From NCBI GenBank assembly GCA_018398805.1, contig JAGFBZ010000939.1, positions 974,001-1,038,000 on the forward strand: DNA of 64,000 nucleotides. Reading direction: 5' to 3'. Below the pieces are notes generated by a model that had not been told where the DNA came from, ran no database searches, and was given only the letters and a program-made list of their open reading frames with translations. This DNA comes from Hirundichthys speculiger. Lineage: Eukaryota > Chordata > Actinopteri > Beloniformes > Exocoetidae. Every line of letters starts with the position of its first letter. Positions within the stretch are counted from its first letter, which is position 1. Of this stretch, positions 1 to 11,507 are shown piece by piece. Made by a program: the position numbers and the translations under genes.

Positions 1-562
1 CAGATGGGCGGGAATCTGAGGAACAAAGCTCCGGCCCAGAGTGATGACCTGAGAATGTCGGCTACTGCCGAGAATGACATGACGGTCCGGCAGAGACTGG
101 AGGAGAAGCTGGCGTTGATCTACTGCTGGAGCGCACAGGTGTGCTACAGGTGCGCCTCAGGCCACTCGGTTTCTGATGGGTTGGGTTATGGTTAAGATTA
201 GAGTTAGGGGTGATAATTTGTCTTGTTTTCCCTGCTGTTTGAAGCTTTGATATTAAACTCTTGCGGTTATAAATGCTACCTGTCAGCGCTTTAACAAACA
301 CCAGCTGCTGGCGTAAACAGCCTTAAAACGATCACGCGTTGAAGATGGATGAAGCCGCGGCGACGAGGCCCGTTGCTTTGTGGACTTTGCCTCAACGTTT
401 GGACCTCAGTGATCACTCATTTTTCCTGGAAACCACCTGGTGCACCTTCGACTTAGAGGCATGTAAAATATCTTCTCCTACCAAAAAGCTTGTCAAGTTC
501 TGAAAACCTACCAACGTTATCACGCGTTTTACAGCCAACAACCATGTTGATCTGCCCTGCAG
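1..562. other. Unassigned sequence upstream of the first repeat
   Basis: An open frame at 4-195 (+) encodes 63 residues including a charged stretch around MTVRQRLEEK and ends at TAA. I recognise no domain in it. Possible splice donors (CAG followed by GTGTGC or GTGCGC) lie near 136-152, so it could be the end of an internal exon of a neighbouring gene, but nothing confirms this. The rest shows no gene or repeat that I can support. Confidence 0.2.
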
Positions 563-570
563 AACGATGC

Positions 571-1217
571 TAGAGGTGGGCGCATCGATCCAAATATCGA
601 TAATATTGATACCAACGCGAGTATTGATATTGAACGATACTCGTGTAAAAAGATCGATTCTCAAGCTTTTTTTCTTTTCTTTTTTTCTTTCCAACAGAGA
701 GTATCCAGGTAGATCAGCATGGTCATCTTCAGCATCAACTCATATTAACTTTCAAAGTACATGTTTCTGGAACCAACTCAAACAAATATAATTAAGAACT
801 TGAAATAACCCAGTACATGTCATGTATCCTATTAAAATGTGTTATCTAAGATAAAATAACATTAGATAATCCTTTATTTATCCCAGGACAGGGAAATTTA
901 TAGAGTTAAAGCAACAGGAAAGTGCACACAGTGCAAAAAAAATACACAAGTATTGAAAGATATAATATAAAAGGTGGACTAGAAAAAAACATTATGAACA
1001 GAAATTCAACTCCAAGGAATATTTACACAAAAATGTTGAAGACATGAAGTTTGACAAAATTCTATTCTTGGCTTTAACAAAATAATCCAAAGACAAAAAT
1101 CACAAAAGTTCATGATAAATCAAGCTTAATATGAAAAAGTATCGGTATCGGTGATACTGCCCCTATATTTTCTTGGTATTGGATCGATACCAAAATTCCC
1201 AGTATCGCCCAGCTCTA
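571..1217. mobile_element. Non-autonomous hAT element (MITE), copy 1
   Basis: The ends are TAGAGGTGGGC and, inverted, GCCCAGCTCTA. The element is flanked by a perfect 8-bp target duplication AACGATGC (563-570 and 1218-1225). Both subterminal regions are rich in ATCGAT and GGTATCG motifs. A homologous copy in opposite orientation lies at 10892-11499 with its own 8-bp duplication. There is no transposase frame. Terminal TAG and 8-bp duplications are typical of hAT elements. Confidence 0.9.
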
Positions 1218-1225
1218 AACGATGC

Positions 1226-1584
1226 AGCTTCACATTAAGGGAAATTAGTCACCAGGGGCCTCATGTACCAGGAGCTGTGTGGATTTCTTTCCAAACCTTT
1301 GCATGGAAATTTCCAAATGCACAATGCCCCCTCACCCCACCCCCACCCCATCTCCTCCCTCCAGCAGACCAATCTCAATATGGTAATGAGTATAAACAGA
1401 CGTGGGGAAACTGCTCGTCTAAACAAACACAAAAAACCGCAAAAAGCAAATTTTCATTGCATGTGAACTGTAGTTGAGGCCTGGAAAAATATTTAATTTG
1501 GCACTTTCACTGTCTTCTGGCATAAATATTAAAAAAAATAAATGGAGTGAGAGTGTGTGTGTGTGGGACTCAAAAAACCGCACA
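1226..1584. other. Gap with no recognised gene
   Basis: A C-rich stretch at 1327-1350 (CCCCACCCCCACCCC type) and a short GT run at 1554-1564 are the only structures seen. Short open frames here show no domain. Confidence 0.4.
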
Positions 1585-2747
1585 TCAGTGTGGTTACCGG
1601 TAATACGGTTACCGGTATTATGGTAAAGCGCAAAAAAATTTTACGTGATAACGATTACCGTTTTTGTTTGACTTCATCTCATTATCGCGGTTGATTACCT
1701 GGATATGTAATATCAGCCTCATTCAAGTCTGTGAGCGACTCGCGACTGTCTCGTGTGAATATGTAGCTTTTAACATCGGTATCGTAACATAAGCATGGAG
1801 GAAAGTGGTGATAGCACGCAGGACATTTACCAACCCACTAAAATGATGAAATCCCAGGTCTGGGCATATATTTTTTTTCTTTTTAAGAATGCAGAGGGAC
1901 AACTGGTGGAGGACAGTTATCCTGTCTGCAGAGCGCTTGTTAACATTTTATTGTAATTTCTACAAGCAACTTGAAGGAGCTAAGGCTAATGCTTCAAGCT
2001 ACTGAGATGTTTGACCAAGAGTAACCTGGTCAACGCGCTTCGCTAACTGGCATTTGGTAAACGTTACCGTTGCGTGTTGATCAAAAAATGACCGGAACGA
2101 TTTTCTTCTGATGCAGTTAAAATATTAATTTCCTCCATTAAGTGATCCAACAACCATAACGCCGGCAGTCAAAAACCTTTTGCCCTTCAGGGTCAAACAG
2201 CTAACCAATAACAGGCAGCTACCTTTATACCTGACCCTCAGGTAACAACACAGCGACACCCACAGACACACAGAGTGAACTACAATTCAGAACAACATAT
2301 TTGGCTCCTAAACAACTGTTTCTTTATTTGCACATTTATACGTATTTAAGGTTCAGCTTAAAGTCCAAAGTTTGAAGTTCATTTGAACTTCACTATAATT
2401 TTTGTTCCTTGTTTGCATATTTTGACTTACTATGGTTGTTAAGTGTTTATTTAAATTTGCACCAGAAAAATAAGCTTTGTTCCGGTTATTTATTTTGTTC
2501 ATTTAAAATAAAACCTCTTTCTATGCCAGTTGTTCGCCCTTTTAATGTGAAAGTTTCAGTTTGATAAAATTTTGGCTTCTGATGTTTTAGTATGATAAGA
2601 AAATCACGAGATTTTGTGAAAATATTTAAATATATGTGTTTTTTGGACATTTGTACAGCAATTAAGAATACTGCGATAATATCTTAAACCGTGATAATTT
2701 TGTCACTATAATCAAGATATCAAATTTTCCATATTGTTACATCCCTA
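1585..2747 (+). mobile_element. Decayed hAT element with a BED-finger remnant
   Basis: The right end reads ACATCCCTA, a hAT-like terminus. The left end near 1585 (GTGTGGTTACCGG) is degenerate and I find no clear target duplication, so the left boundary is approximate. From about 1796 the + strand encodes MEESGDSTQDIY, followed by VWAYIFFLFKN and YPVCRACL. This matches the start of hAT transposases, where a BED zinc finger begins with an aromatic block and then a C-x2-C pair. The frame stops soon after, leaving only an N-terminal relic. Confidence 0.6.
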
Positions 2748-3109
2748 GTATGTGCTGCCGGTTAGTCTGTGTTTGGTGGGGGGGACTGGGGGTATTTACA
2801 GACATGTCTACAGATAACTGCTGTCACCTGATGGGCAACTGAATAGTTACACATTTAATGTACTTGCAAAGTGGATTTTACAATGATTTCAGTTTTAAAC
2901 TAATCTTATCTTGTAAACATCTACAGATTTATGTTCAGATGGCGCCTTTATACCGATGTGTGTTCAGTCCATCACTCAGAAAACCCAGTGTTATCAGCAC
3001 TTGGAAAGGAACGGCTAATGTTCAGCTTCTCCTCCCTCCCTCCCTCTTCAAAGTCAGACCCAACTCAGCACAGAGTTCAAGAGGACAGATGATGTGGGTT
3101 TTAGCAACA
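2748..3109. other. Gap with no recognised gene
   Basis: I see no gene, RNA or repeat structure. Short open frames lack recognisable domains. Confidence 0.4.
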
Positions 3110-3111
3110 TA

Positions 3112-4661
3112 CAGTTCCTTGCGAAAGTATTCGGCCCCCTTGAACTTTTCAACCTTTTGCCACATTTCAGGCTTCAAACATAAAATTTTAATTTTTTTAT
3201 CAAGAATCAACAACAAGTGGGACACCATCATGAAGTGGAATGAATTTTATTGGAGATTTTAAACTTTTTTAACAAATAAAAAACTGAAAAGAGGGATGTG
3301 TAATATTATTGGGCTCCTTTACTTTCAGAGCAGCAAACTGACTCCAAAAGTTCAGTGAGGATCTCTGAATGATCCAATGTTGTCCTGAATGACTGATGAT
3401 GATCAATAGAATCCACCTGTGTGTAATCAAGTCTCGTATAAATGCAACTGCTCTGTGATAGTCTCAGGGTTCTGGTTAAGCTCAGAGAGCATCATGAAGA
3501 CCAAGGAACACACCAGGCAGGTCCCAGATACTGTTGTGGAGAAGTTTAAAGCTGGATGTGGATACAAAAAGATTTCCCAAACCTTAAACATCTCATATTG
3601 AAATGGAAAGAGTATCAGACCACTGCAGATCTACCAAGACCCAGCCGTCCCTCTAAACTTTCATCTGGAACAAGGAGAAGACTGATCAGAGATGCAGCCA
3701 AGATCACTCTGGATGAACTGATCTACAGCTGAGGTGGGAGAGTCTGTCCAGAGGACAACAATCAGTCCTACACTGGACAAATCTGGCCTTTATAGAAGAG
3801 TGGTAAGAAGAAAGACATTTCTCAAATATATCCACAAAAAGTCTGGTTTAAAGTTTGCTACAAGCCACCTGGGAGACACACCAAACATGTGGAAGAAGGA
3901 GCTCTGGTCAGATGAAACCAAAATCTAACTTTTTGGCCACAATGCAAAACGATATGTTTGGAGTAAAAGCAACACAGCTCATCACCCTGAACACACCATC
4001 CCCACTGTCAAACATGGTGGTGGCAGCATCATGGTCTGGGCCTGCTTTTCTGCACCAGGGACAGGGACAGGGAAGATGATGGTTAAAACTGATGGGAAGA
4101 TGGATGGAGCCAAATACAGGAGCATTCTGGGAGAAAACCTGTTGGAGTCTGCAGAAGACCTGAGACTGGGACGGAGATTTATCTTCCAACAGGACAATGA
4201 TCCAAAACATGAAGACAAATCTACAATGGAACGGTTCACAAATAAACGTATCCAGGTGTTAGAACGGCCAAGTCAAAGTCCAGACCTGAATCCAGTCCAG
4301 AATCTGTGGAAAGAGCTGAAGACTGCTGTTCACAAACGCTCTCCATCCAACCTCACTGAGCTCCAGCTGTTTTACAGGAAGAATTTAGTCTCTGGATGTG
4401 TTTAACTGATAGAGACAAACCCCAAGAGACCTGCAGCTGGAACTGCAGGAGAAGGTGGCACTGCAGAGTATTAAGGCAAGGCCCACTTTTCAGTTTTTAT
4501 TTGTTAAAGTTTAAAATATCCAATAAATTACATTCCACTTCACGATTGTGTCACACTTGATTCTTGACAAAAAATTTGAAATTTCATATCTTTGTTTGAT
4601 GCCTGAAATGTGGCAAAAGGTTGAAAAGTTCAAGGGGGCTGAATAGTTTCGCTAGGCGCTG
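3112..4661 (+). mobile_element. Tc1-type transposon with inactivated transposase
   Basis: The terminal inverted repeats begin CAGTTCCTTGCGAAAG and end GTTTCGCTAGGCGCTG. They contain the shared inner block GCCACATTTCAGGC / GCCTGAAATGTGGC, and a TA dinucleotide sits at both flanks (3110-3111, 4662-4663). The 1.55-kb length is normal for Tc1. The left repeat contains the fish Tc1 motif AAAGTATTCGGCCCCCTTGA. Confidence 0.93.
3494..4410 (+). pseudogene. Tc1 transposase pseudogene
   Basis: The reading frame starts near 3494 (MKTKEHTRQVPDTVVEKF), the N-terminal helix-turn-helix region of Tc1 transposases. Typical blocks follow: GYKKISQTLNIS, KKELWSDETKI, SIMVWACFSAPG, FQQDNDPKH, and SQSPDLNPVQNLW near the end. 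The DDE-type residues can be recognised in WSDET, QQDNDPKH and the region after PDLNP. Stop codons after NIS (about 3600) and after DETKI (about 3927), plus shifts of frame between blocks, make it non-functional. An intact family member is about 340 residues. Confidence 0.92.
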
Positions 4662-4663
4662 TA

Positions 4664-5193
4664 CATGCAGCTGAACAGATATCAGACTTTCACGTGTAAT
4701 GGGATACGAATACCTGAGGAAATGATTCCTAGTGTTTGGAACCTCACTGCATCTCGTCCAAGTGTCTCCAATGGACAAAACCTCAGAAACCATGCCAGCT
4801 ATGAAGTGTGCGTCGAGCACCGCACATTTCACTTTTAGTACATCTGAACGTGAGCGTGGAAATGACGTACGTAACTTTTTTGTGCGTACGTTAACATTGT
4901 TTAATGCATTTTAATGCCAGAATAGGTTCTTGGTGTCTTAGACCAAGGCTCTTCAGGATCAGTGGACTGATTAGCATGTGACCTGTAACATTTATATGGC
5001 TTCTCAGACATCCCTGACTGATACAAAAAAAAAACCCAAACCTGTTCTGTGACAGGACATGTTGCTTTATTAAAGCTGGTGAAGAGATCTCTGAAAGGTT
5101 TCAAGACGTTCTTCCTTCCATCCAGAAGCGCCAACATCCCCACCTCCGGGCTGAAGCCCAGACAGGAAATAAAGGTTGCAGTTCCTCTCGTGA
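4664..5193. other. Gap with no recognised gene
   Basis: Nothing beyond short open frames without recognisable domains and a short poly-A at 5025-5034. Confidence 0.4.
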
Positions 5194-5201
5194 CCACTAG
5201 G

Positions 5202-5970
5202 TAGGGTTGGGCATCGTTTGGATTTTATCGCTTCTGATTCTGATTCGGATTCTCTGTTTCGATTCCTGTTCAAAACTATTCTCGATTCTGATTCTTTGAT
5301 ATGTAGGTCAACAGATCGCGACTTATCTAACAGTAGAATTTTTTTATAAAAAAAAAAACTTTACACAGGCGACAGGCCATTTTTATTCTTACACATGCTA
5401 GCATGCACATATGCATACACAGAATTCACCTACAGCCTAAATGTTAAACAACTTACAGTTGGCAGTTGGCCTCCAAAATACATTTTGCCCAACAAAAAAT
5501 GAAATCAACAGTTTTTGTTTAGGAAGATGACCATATCTGCGCTTTCAGAATTCGGAAGTCAAACGTGAACATTCGGCACAGATAGTGTTGCCACGTTCGC
5601 TAGGTGTGTAAGAGGCCTGTACGCATATATATGAGAAGGCAAGAGATGACAGTAACATGATTAACATGCTTCCCGCAGATGTTGCACTGCGCCAGGTAGC
5701 CGTCATTTCCCGGACTGAAATCCAGCCAAACTCGAGAGTGGCGTCTCTTGGGACCATGTTGTGGCGAGTGAAGTCCCGTCAGCCACGGATGTGACGTCGC
5801 CACTAGTGCAGTAAATCAAAACAAAACAAACAACAACAAACAAAAAAAAAATAGCCCAGACATTTAGGAACCGAAAAAAGGAATCAAATTCAAAAATCTT
5901 CTAAACGATTCCAAAACCGGACGTTAGGAACCGATTCCTACTTGGAATCGTTTTTCGGTGCCCAACCCTA
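5202..5970 (-). mobile_element. hAT element with perfect 8-bp target duplication
   Basis: The ends are TAGGGTTGGGCATCG and, inverted, GGTGCCCAACCCTA. The perfect duplication CCACTAGG flanks it at 5194-5201 and 5971-5978. Both arms carry many GATTC/GAATC repeats. On the minus strand at about 5635-5740 a frame reads VWLDFSPGNDGYLAQCNIC, which fits the first half of a BED zinc finger of hAT transposases. Nothing else of the transposase is visible, so this is an internally deleted derivative. Confidence 0.9.
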
Positions 5971-5978
5971 CCACTAGG

Positions 5979-7419
5979 AGCTGGCTCCAAAACAGAGTCG
6001 GTTTCCATTGAACTCTGTGTTAAAATGTCCAACTTTACAGCAAAAATGCACGTACATGAAGCCTAGAACAACAAAGACAAACAAACAAACAAAGGTTTTG
6101 ATCTTCATAGTGAGATTTCACAACTGACAAATGTACAGAGGGTGATTTTTTTTTTCTTTTTTTTTTTTTATACCTCAGAGTTGATATTTGAATCAGGAGG
6201 TCCCACAGCTCCTCCTGAAGGAACCAGGAGCCACGGAGGATCATTTCAGGAGCTTTCTAAGAGGAAGGAGGATGGGCCCTACAGTCAGTCATCCCACCAC
6301 TCGCGGGCTGGTGCTGGTAGACGAGCCCGACTGTCACATGTGTACGTGGGGATTGATGGGTCATGACCATCAGAGCTCCGCTAGTCCTCGTTTCAGCTCT
6401 GGCAGCACTAGTTTTAGATTTAGTTTTGGTATTAACACTGACGTTAGTTAGCCTGACGATTACACACCAAAGTGCCTGGAGTCCATCCCCACGCCCCGTT
6501 GTGATTGGTTTGATACATTCTGTCCTGCTGAACATGGCTGTGAATGTAAGAGGTACCAGACCCATTTCTCTAGAGAGAATTTTCTGGAAGTGAATGGCTG
6601 GCCGGGCTACTGTGAAACCAAAACGTATCTCCCAAGACAGTCTGGAATAAAAACCAACATCATTGAAAAAAGCAAAGCAGGTCACTTCTTCTTCGGTGCA
6701 CAGTCAAAAACTAGCTGACCTGGTGACATGAATGTGCTCGCCATGTAGCGAGTCCTTCCAGAGTCAAAGATCCTTAATAAAACTGATCACCTGCCTCAGA
6801 ATTGGAAAAGAAAAAGGAAGTTTTGTGAATAAATCAGTTTTTGATCAAATCAATGTTTCTGGACAGTCCTGCTGAAATGCAGTCTTGTCTGACTTCTCTG
6901 CAAACATTTGGATGATTTCCTGGCGAGATGTTGTTGGCATTAGTAAGCACCAACTGAATTCACAAAAACATCTTCCAGTGGAGCCTCTTAAATACCCGAA
7001 CAGCTCCTAACTTTATAGACTTTGTGAAAATGCAGACGACTGACTCAAGTGCATAAATCTGCATCTTTGAACTGATAGTAAACGCTGCAGTGAGTCAGTC
7101 AGTGAATCCGTTTTGATTTGGGAAAGAATAAGTCAAAGCAGAGATGTGGCATTCACCGTTTATGTGTTTGTCAATAAAGAGTGGAAAAACAGAACAAACA
7201 AGTTAGGATGACATGTAAGAATAAGGTCACAAGTTAAAGCCAGTCGGATCCAAGGTTTTACGTGTCAGGACACAATTTTTCAAAAAGTCATTTGATTCTT
7301 GTCCTTAAAAGCTATGAACAGAATCAGTGAATTGTAGCTAAAAGCTTCAATTCAACAACTGCACTGATCTGTTTGTCCAACTAAAAACAGCTGTAAAAAA
7401 ATCGCTACCAAATTTCTGG
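5979..7419. other. Gap with no recognised gene
   Basis: Unique-looking sequence with a pyrimidine/poly-T tract at 6147-6170 and a short ACAAACAAACAAAC run near 6080. Open frames of 60-140 codons on both strands have no recognisable domain and overlap each other. Confidence 0.4.
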
Positions 7420-7745
7420 CTAAAGACCTCAAGAAAATGTTTTTAGGTCAACAAGACAGTCTAACAGTGGTTTTGATGGATTGCTATGATCCAAAATAAA
7501 AGGCAAATAAATCTGGAAGGCATCAGCAAAACAATAGGAAGAAATATTGTCTTTTTGGGAAATATACTGCCAGAGGCAGTACATAATGAAAAAAAAAGCA
7601 TGGGGCCCAGTATAGAACCCTGAGGTACACCACAGGTGAGAAGAGCTGGAGCAGGAAGGCATTCACAGAAAAGGCCCTCTCTGTGAGGGAGGACTGGAAC
7701 CATCAAAAACTGGACCTTTGATGCCAACAAGATTTTCCAGTCTCG
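7420..7745 (-). pseudogene. LINE reverse-transcriptase fragment (L2/CR1 type)
   Basis: The minus strand encodes CGVPQGSILGPMLF, the conserved GVPQGS..GP.LF block of non-LTR reverse transcriptases. A shifted frame then carries ADAFQIYLPF, corresponding to the catalytic ADD-x-Q-IY motif with one Asp changed to Ala. The fragment is frameshifted and lacks the endonuclease and C-terminal parts. The class (L2/CR1/Rex1-like) is inferred from motif style only. Confidence 0.75.
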
Positions 7746-8478
7746 ACAGTAGCATTAACGGCTTCAGACAGAGCTAAAAGAGCCAAAACTACCTGAGTCA
7801 ACAGTTAAAAAATCCCTTTCTGTGCTGCATTTTAAACCCAGACTGAAACTTTTCCTCTTCATTGTCAATCATCAATGTCTAAAATGTATTGAAAAAAAGG
7901 GAAAAAAAAGATTAAATTTAATATGGAAGGTCCCATTGGGGTCGTCTGCTCCTCTAGCATGGATTAGCGAAAGGATACGCTGGTGTAGACACTCAGTCAT
8001 CCAGGTCACGGTAACCATGCTAACTCCCAGAGGTTTTAATCAAGACCAATGGACCTGTTCTTTGTTCTTGAAAACGTTCCTCCTTCAGTCCAGACTTACT
8101 GCTGTCACCTGTAAATCAGAGACCCTCTATCACTGCTGTCAATCTTTTACCCACTCTCAGTGATTCACCTGGGTTTGGTCACATGACTCCAGGTGTGAAT
8201 GGCTTTGAAGCAACCTGCGTGTAAGATCTAAGGCTGCTTTGAAGGCGGAGGATTGTGACGGCTCCTGGAGTTCTGGGCTGTCACGGTTCAGAATCGCTGG
8301 GGACGTCTTTGATCTTTGGTCCAAGTCGGCTCTTTGCTGCAGCCTAATGTGTGACATCTTCCATGCAGGACAGGAAAACTGTCCCAAAGTTCTTAAAAGA
8401 GCCTCTGAGAGAAGCCTCAGCCTCTCCAGCTTTAAATGATATATAAAGTGTTGATCAGAGGATGGGGGCAAATGGTGG
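7746..8478. other. Probable decayed dispersed repeats, no gene
   Basis: At 7825-7870 the + frame LHFKPRLKLFLF resembles the C-terminal end of L2-type LINE proteins. At 7980-8110 the sequence includes GTAGACACTCAGTCATCCAG and TTGTTCTTGAAAACGTTCCTCC, which look like common fish dispersed-repeat motifs. I cannot assign boundaries. Confidence 0.3.
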
Positions 8479-8491
8479 GATAACTAAAAAC

Positions 8492-9327
8492 TAAAACTTA
8501 CGGCGAGGCTTCTTTCCATTACTACGGGCCTCGTCTGTGGAACAGCCTGCCAGAGGACCTCAGGGCTGCAGAGACTGTTGATGTTTTTAAAAAGAGGCTC
8601 AAGACCTTCCTTTTTAATTTAGCTTTTAACTGAATTTATTTTTCTCAATTTTTTATTTTATTCATTTATTATGTATTTATCTATTTCATTTATTGACTGC
8701 TTTATTTTATTAAATCTTTTATGTGCATTTTTACTATTGCTATTTATCTTAAGGTAATTTGATCTTTGTTTTGAATTTTTTATTTTATTGTATTTATTTT
8801 CATTTTGTTCATTTAATAATTACTCCAGTGTTTACCTCAATGGGGATCTTTCACACTAGGGGCTATGCCTGCTCTGTCTGGGGGGCTGTTGCCGTGGTGA
8901 TCACCCTTGTCTGGGTGGCTGGGGTCCTGTACTGCAGTCTAACGACTGTGGTCTGGACCCTGGCCTGCCCTGGGTGGTTGCCGCGGTGATGGCCTCTCTG
9001 GATGTGGGTGGGCTGGTTCCTGGGGTGAATAGATCCCCAAGTTATCGTTACTTCACAGCAGTGCCAAGCCAGGTGTTTTGGTGTTTTGATATTTGATATT
9101 TGATATTTAGATATTTATTCATTTAAATAGAAGTACTTCATCTTTTTTTTTTTTTAAAGAGACAGGAAGGAAGGAAGAGGAAGAAGGAAAAAAAAAAAAA
9201 AAAAAAAAAGGAGGAAGTTTTGTTTTGTTTGGGGTGCATGGGGGGGTGAGGGTAATGGGAGGATGGCTTTGTGACTTTGGGGTGTGTGACGGCTTTTATT
9301 TGTTTTAATGTTTTTAATTTTTATCTT

Positions 9328-9362
<35 letters not shown>

Positions 9363-9441
9363 ATTTTTAAAAGCACTTTGTGTTGCCTGAGGGCATGAAA
9401 AGCGCTGTATAAATAAAGTTTGATTTGATTTGATTTGATTT
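8492..9441 (+). mobile_element. 3' end of an L2-type LINE
   Basis: The + strand encodes YYGPRLWNSLPEDLRAAETV and then FKKRLKTFLFN, the conserved C-terminal segment of L2/Maui-type LINE proteins, ending at TAA near 8630. A 3' UTR with poly-A (9188-9209) and poly-T (9330-9358) runs follows, then AATAAAGTTTGAT and a short (TTTGA)n tail. GATAACTAAAAAC before the start (8479-8491) and GATAACAAAAAC after the tail are probably the target duplication. The copy is strongly 5'-truncated. Confidence 0.8.
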
Positions 9442-9454
9442 GATAACAAAAACA

Positions 9455-10439
9455 GGCAGAGAGGGACGTGGATCTGGAAGTCCCTGGTTCTGAGCATGAC
9501 CAGAACCTGACTATTAGGTCAGCTGTTACAGGCGTCAGTGATATTGGGATAAAGTTTAGACCGGCTATGATGGGTTTAAGTCATACATCAGCCCATGTGG
9601 GGCACAGATGCAGGAGTTGCATCACTGTATTTTTTCTTTCACCCCCTTACTAGCACTAAATTGCCCCTGAACCAACTTTTTTTTCTTTTTTTTTGGAATG
9701 TGTTGCAGGATTGAAACGCAAACATGACTCTATATGAACAAATATTGTCTGAAAATAAATGAGAGTTCACGTAAGCACATTTACATTACTTCTGCTCTTC
9801 ACTTTCTTTTCTTGTCGTCCCAACTTTTCCTTGTAAAATCCTCTGGAAATCAATTTTGGGCATGTTTTTGTTCAGTGCACCGAAAGACTCTTTTGAGCAT
9901 ATCAGTCAGAAGAATCAGGCATTTTTTCTTCGGCCACAAAACTGTATAAATTAATTCATGCATTTTCGGGTTGTATGTGTACTTTACTTTTATGGGGAGT
10001 TTGTGATCTGTCAAAGAAGTGTTTTTTTTTTTAAACAGCACATCTACTGCTGCAGCGCGTCAGGCTTTAATTACATGTCAGAGTCTGCAGCTCTCCAGCT
10101 GCGTTTCTTTCAGGGTGGTCAAATTAAGTTTACCGACTGCCCTCGTTTAATGGGAACTGCCACAGAAAACAAAGCTGACTGTTAAAAGCTCGACAAATAA
10201 ATAAATAAATGTTGGAAATAAAGAAGAAGAGATTGAACAACAATAGATAGAGCCAGGAGGAGGGAGCTCAAGATCAGGGCTGGAAATGTGGAAGCACTTA
10301 TGGCTCCTGAGAGAACCCTCCCCGTAAAGGGTTAAAGATGGCTACGGGATAAGTGGAGCTCGTTTATCGCAAATTTGACAGTGGTAGTTAAAAGCGGAGT
10401 TTTCCCTCCAATCTGCTAGTCTGGGGAAGCAGACGAGGC
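9455..10439. other. Gap upstream of the R-spondin gene
   Basis: No gene recognised. Short A/T runs, including AAATAAATAAATAAATG at 10196-10212, are present. This stretch probably holds distal promoter sequence of the R-spondin gene, but no specific element can be named. Confidence 0.3.
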
Positions 10440-10677
10440 TCTCTGCTCTCCTTCACGCCTCCTCATCCGAGCCCTAAATCATCTGTGAGGAGCAGGACGG
10501 AGGGAGAGGAGGACGCCGCTTCTCCGCTTCACCTCCATCCATCCCTTCATCCTGTCCTGCCGTTCTCCTGGTCCCGTCTCTCACTGTGGAAGTACCTTTT
10601 CTGACCCACCAACCCCCCCGGAGTCCTCGCAGATGTCTGGAGCCCGGCGCTGAAGCGGGCTCTTGCCAGCAGCCCAG
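10440..10677 (+). promoter_or_regulatory. Probable 5' UTR / proximal promoter of the R-spondin gene
   Basis: The 240 bases before the start codon are GC-richer than the flanks and contain several CpG dinucleotides and C-rich tracts. An in-frame TGA at 10651-10653 lies upstream of the chosen ATG, so translation cannot extend upstream. No TATA box is evident near here. The transcription start is not determined. Confidence 0.4.
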
Positions 10678-10762
10678 ATGCATCTGCGACTCTCTGCCAT
10701 CGTGATGTCTTTGCTTTGTGAGGTGATCAGGATGGGCTGCAGCGTCCTGCAGAAGCAGAGCG
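10678..10762 (+). CDS. rspo4: R-spondin exon 1 (signal peptide)
   Basis: The exon encodes 28 residues starting MHLRLSAIVMSLLCEVIRMG plus one extra base. It has a short basic start and a hydrophobic core, as expected for a secretory signal peptide, and resembles the MHLRL or MQFRL starts of other R-spondins. It ends at a consensus donor (AGCG followed by GTGAGT) in phase 1. The single G joins to CT at the start of exon 2 to give Ala and keeps the frame open. An in-frame stop 27 bases upstream supports this start. Linking it to exon 2 across 22.9 kb is an inference from splice phase, order, strand and the signal-peptide match; no other partner exon is visible between them. Confidence 0.75.
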
Positions 10763-10891
10763 GTGAGTGGACGACGCTGGCATCTGCAGCCTCTACTGTC
10801 TACTTTCAGGCTGAAAAATGATCAAGAAGAGGAAGTAATAACCTTAAACTCAGGATCAAGTCTTAAACGCAGCTTCTTGTTGAATTAGAAC

Positions 10892-11499
10892 TAGAGCTGG
10901 GTCATACTGGGAATTTCGGTATCGATATAGGGGCAGTATTGCCGATTCCGATACCGATACTTTTTTATATTATGCTTGATCTATCATGAAACTGCTGACC
11001 TTTTGGTGTTTTGTGATTTTGATTATTTTATTAAAACCTAGGATAGAATTTCTGCAAAAGTTCGGCAAAAGGAATATTTACACAAAAATGTCAATTGTGA
11101 TAATAAAGTATTTTGCTGTCACCTATAAACATATTTGTGTAAATATTCCTTGCTTTAACTCTATAAATTTCTCCATTGTGGGATAAATAAAGGATTATCT
11201 AATGATATTTTATCTTAAATAACACCTTTCAATGGGATACATGACATGTACTGGGTTATTTCAAGGTCTTAATTAGATTTTTTGGAGTTGGCTCCAGTAA
11301 CATATGACTTAGGTAACATATACTTTGAAAGTTAATATGAATTGATGCTGAAGATGACCACTTTGATCTACCTGTTGGAAAGAAAAAACAGAAAAGAAAA
11401 AAAGCTTGAGTATCAATCTTTTTACATGAGTATCATTCGATATCAATACCCACGTTGGTATCGATATTATTGATATTTGGATCGATGCACCCAGCTCTA
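10892..11499. mobile_element. Non-autonomous hAT element (MITE), copy 2
   Basis: This is the inverted relative of 571-1217. It starts TAGAGCTGGGTCATACTGGG and ends ATGCACCCAGCTCTA. A perfect 8-bp duplication ATTAGAAC flanks it (10884-10891 and 11500-11507). Internal blocks such as the subterminal ATCGATA motifs and the GGATAAATAAAGGATTATCT segment are shared with copy 1 in reverse. It lies 130 bases inside intron 1. Confidence 0.9.
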
Positions 11500-11507
11500 A
11501 TTAGAAC

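Noticed and set aside
4..195. Confident gene call for the first frame
   Set aside because: It might be an exon end, but there is no recognisable family and no supporting exon within the window.
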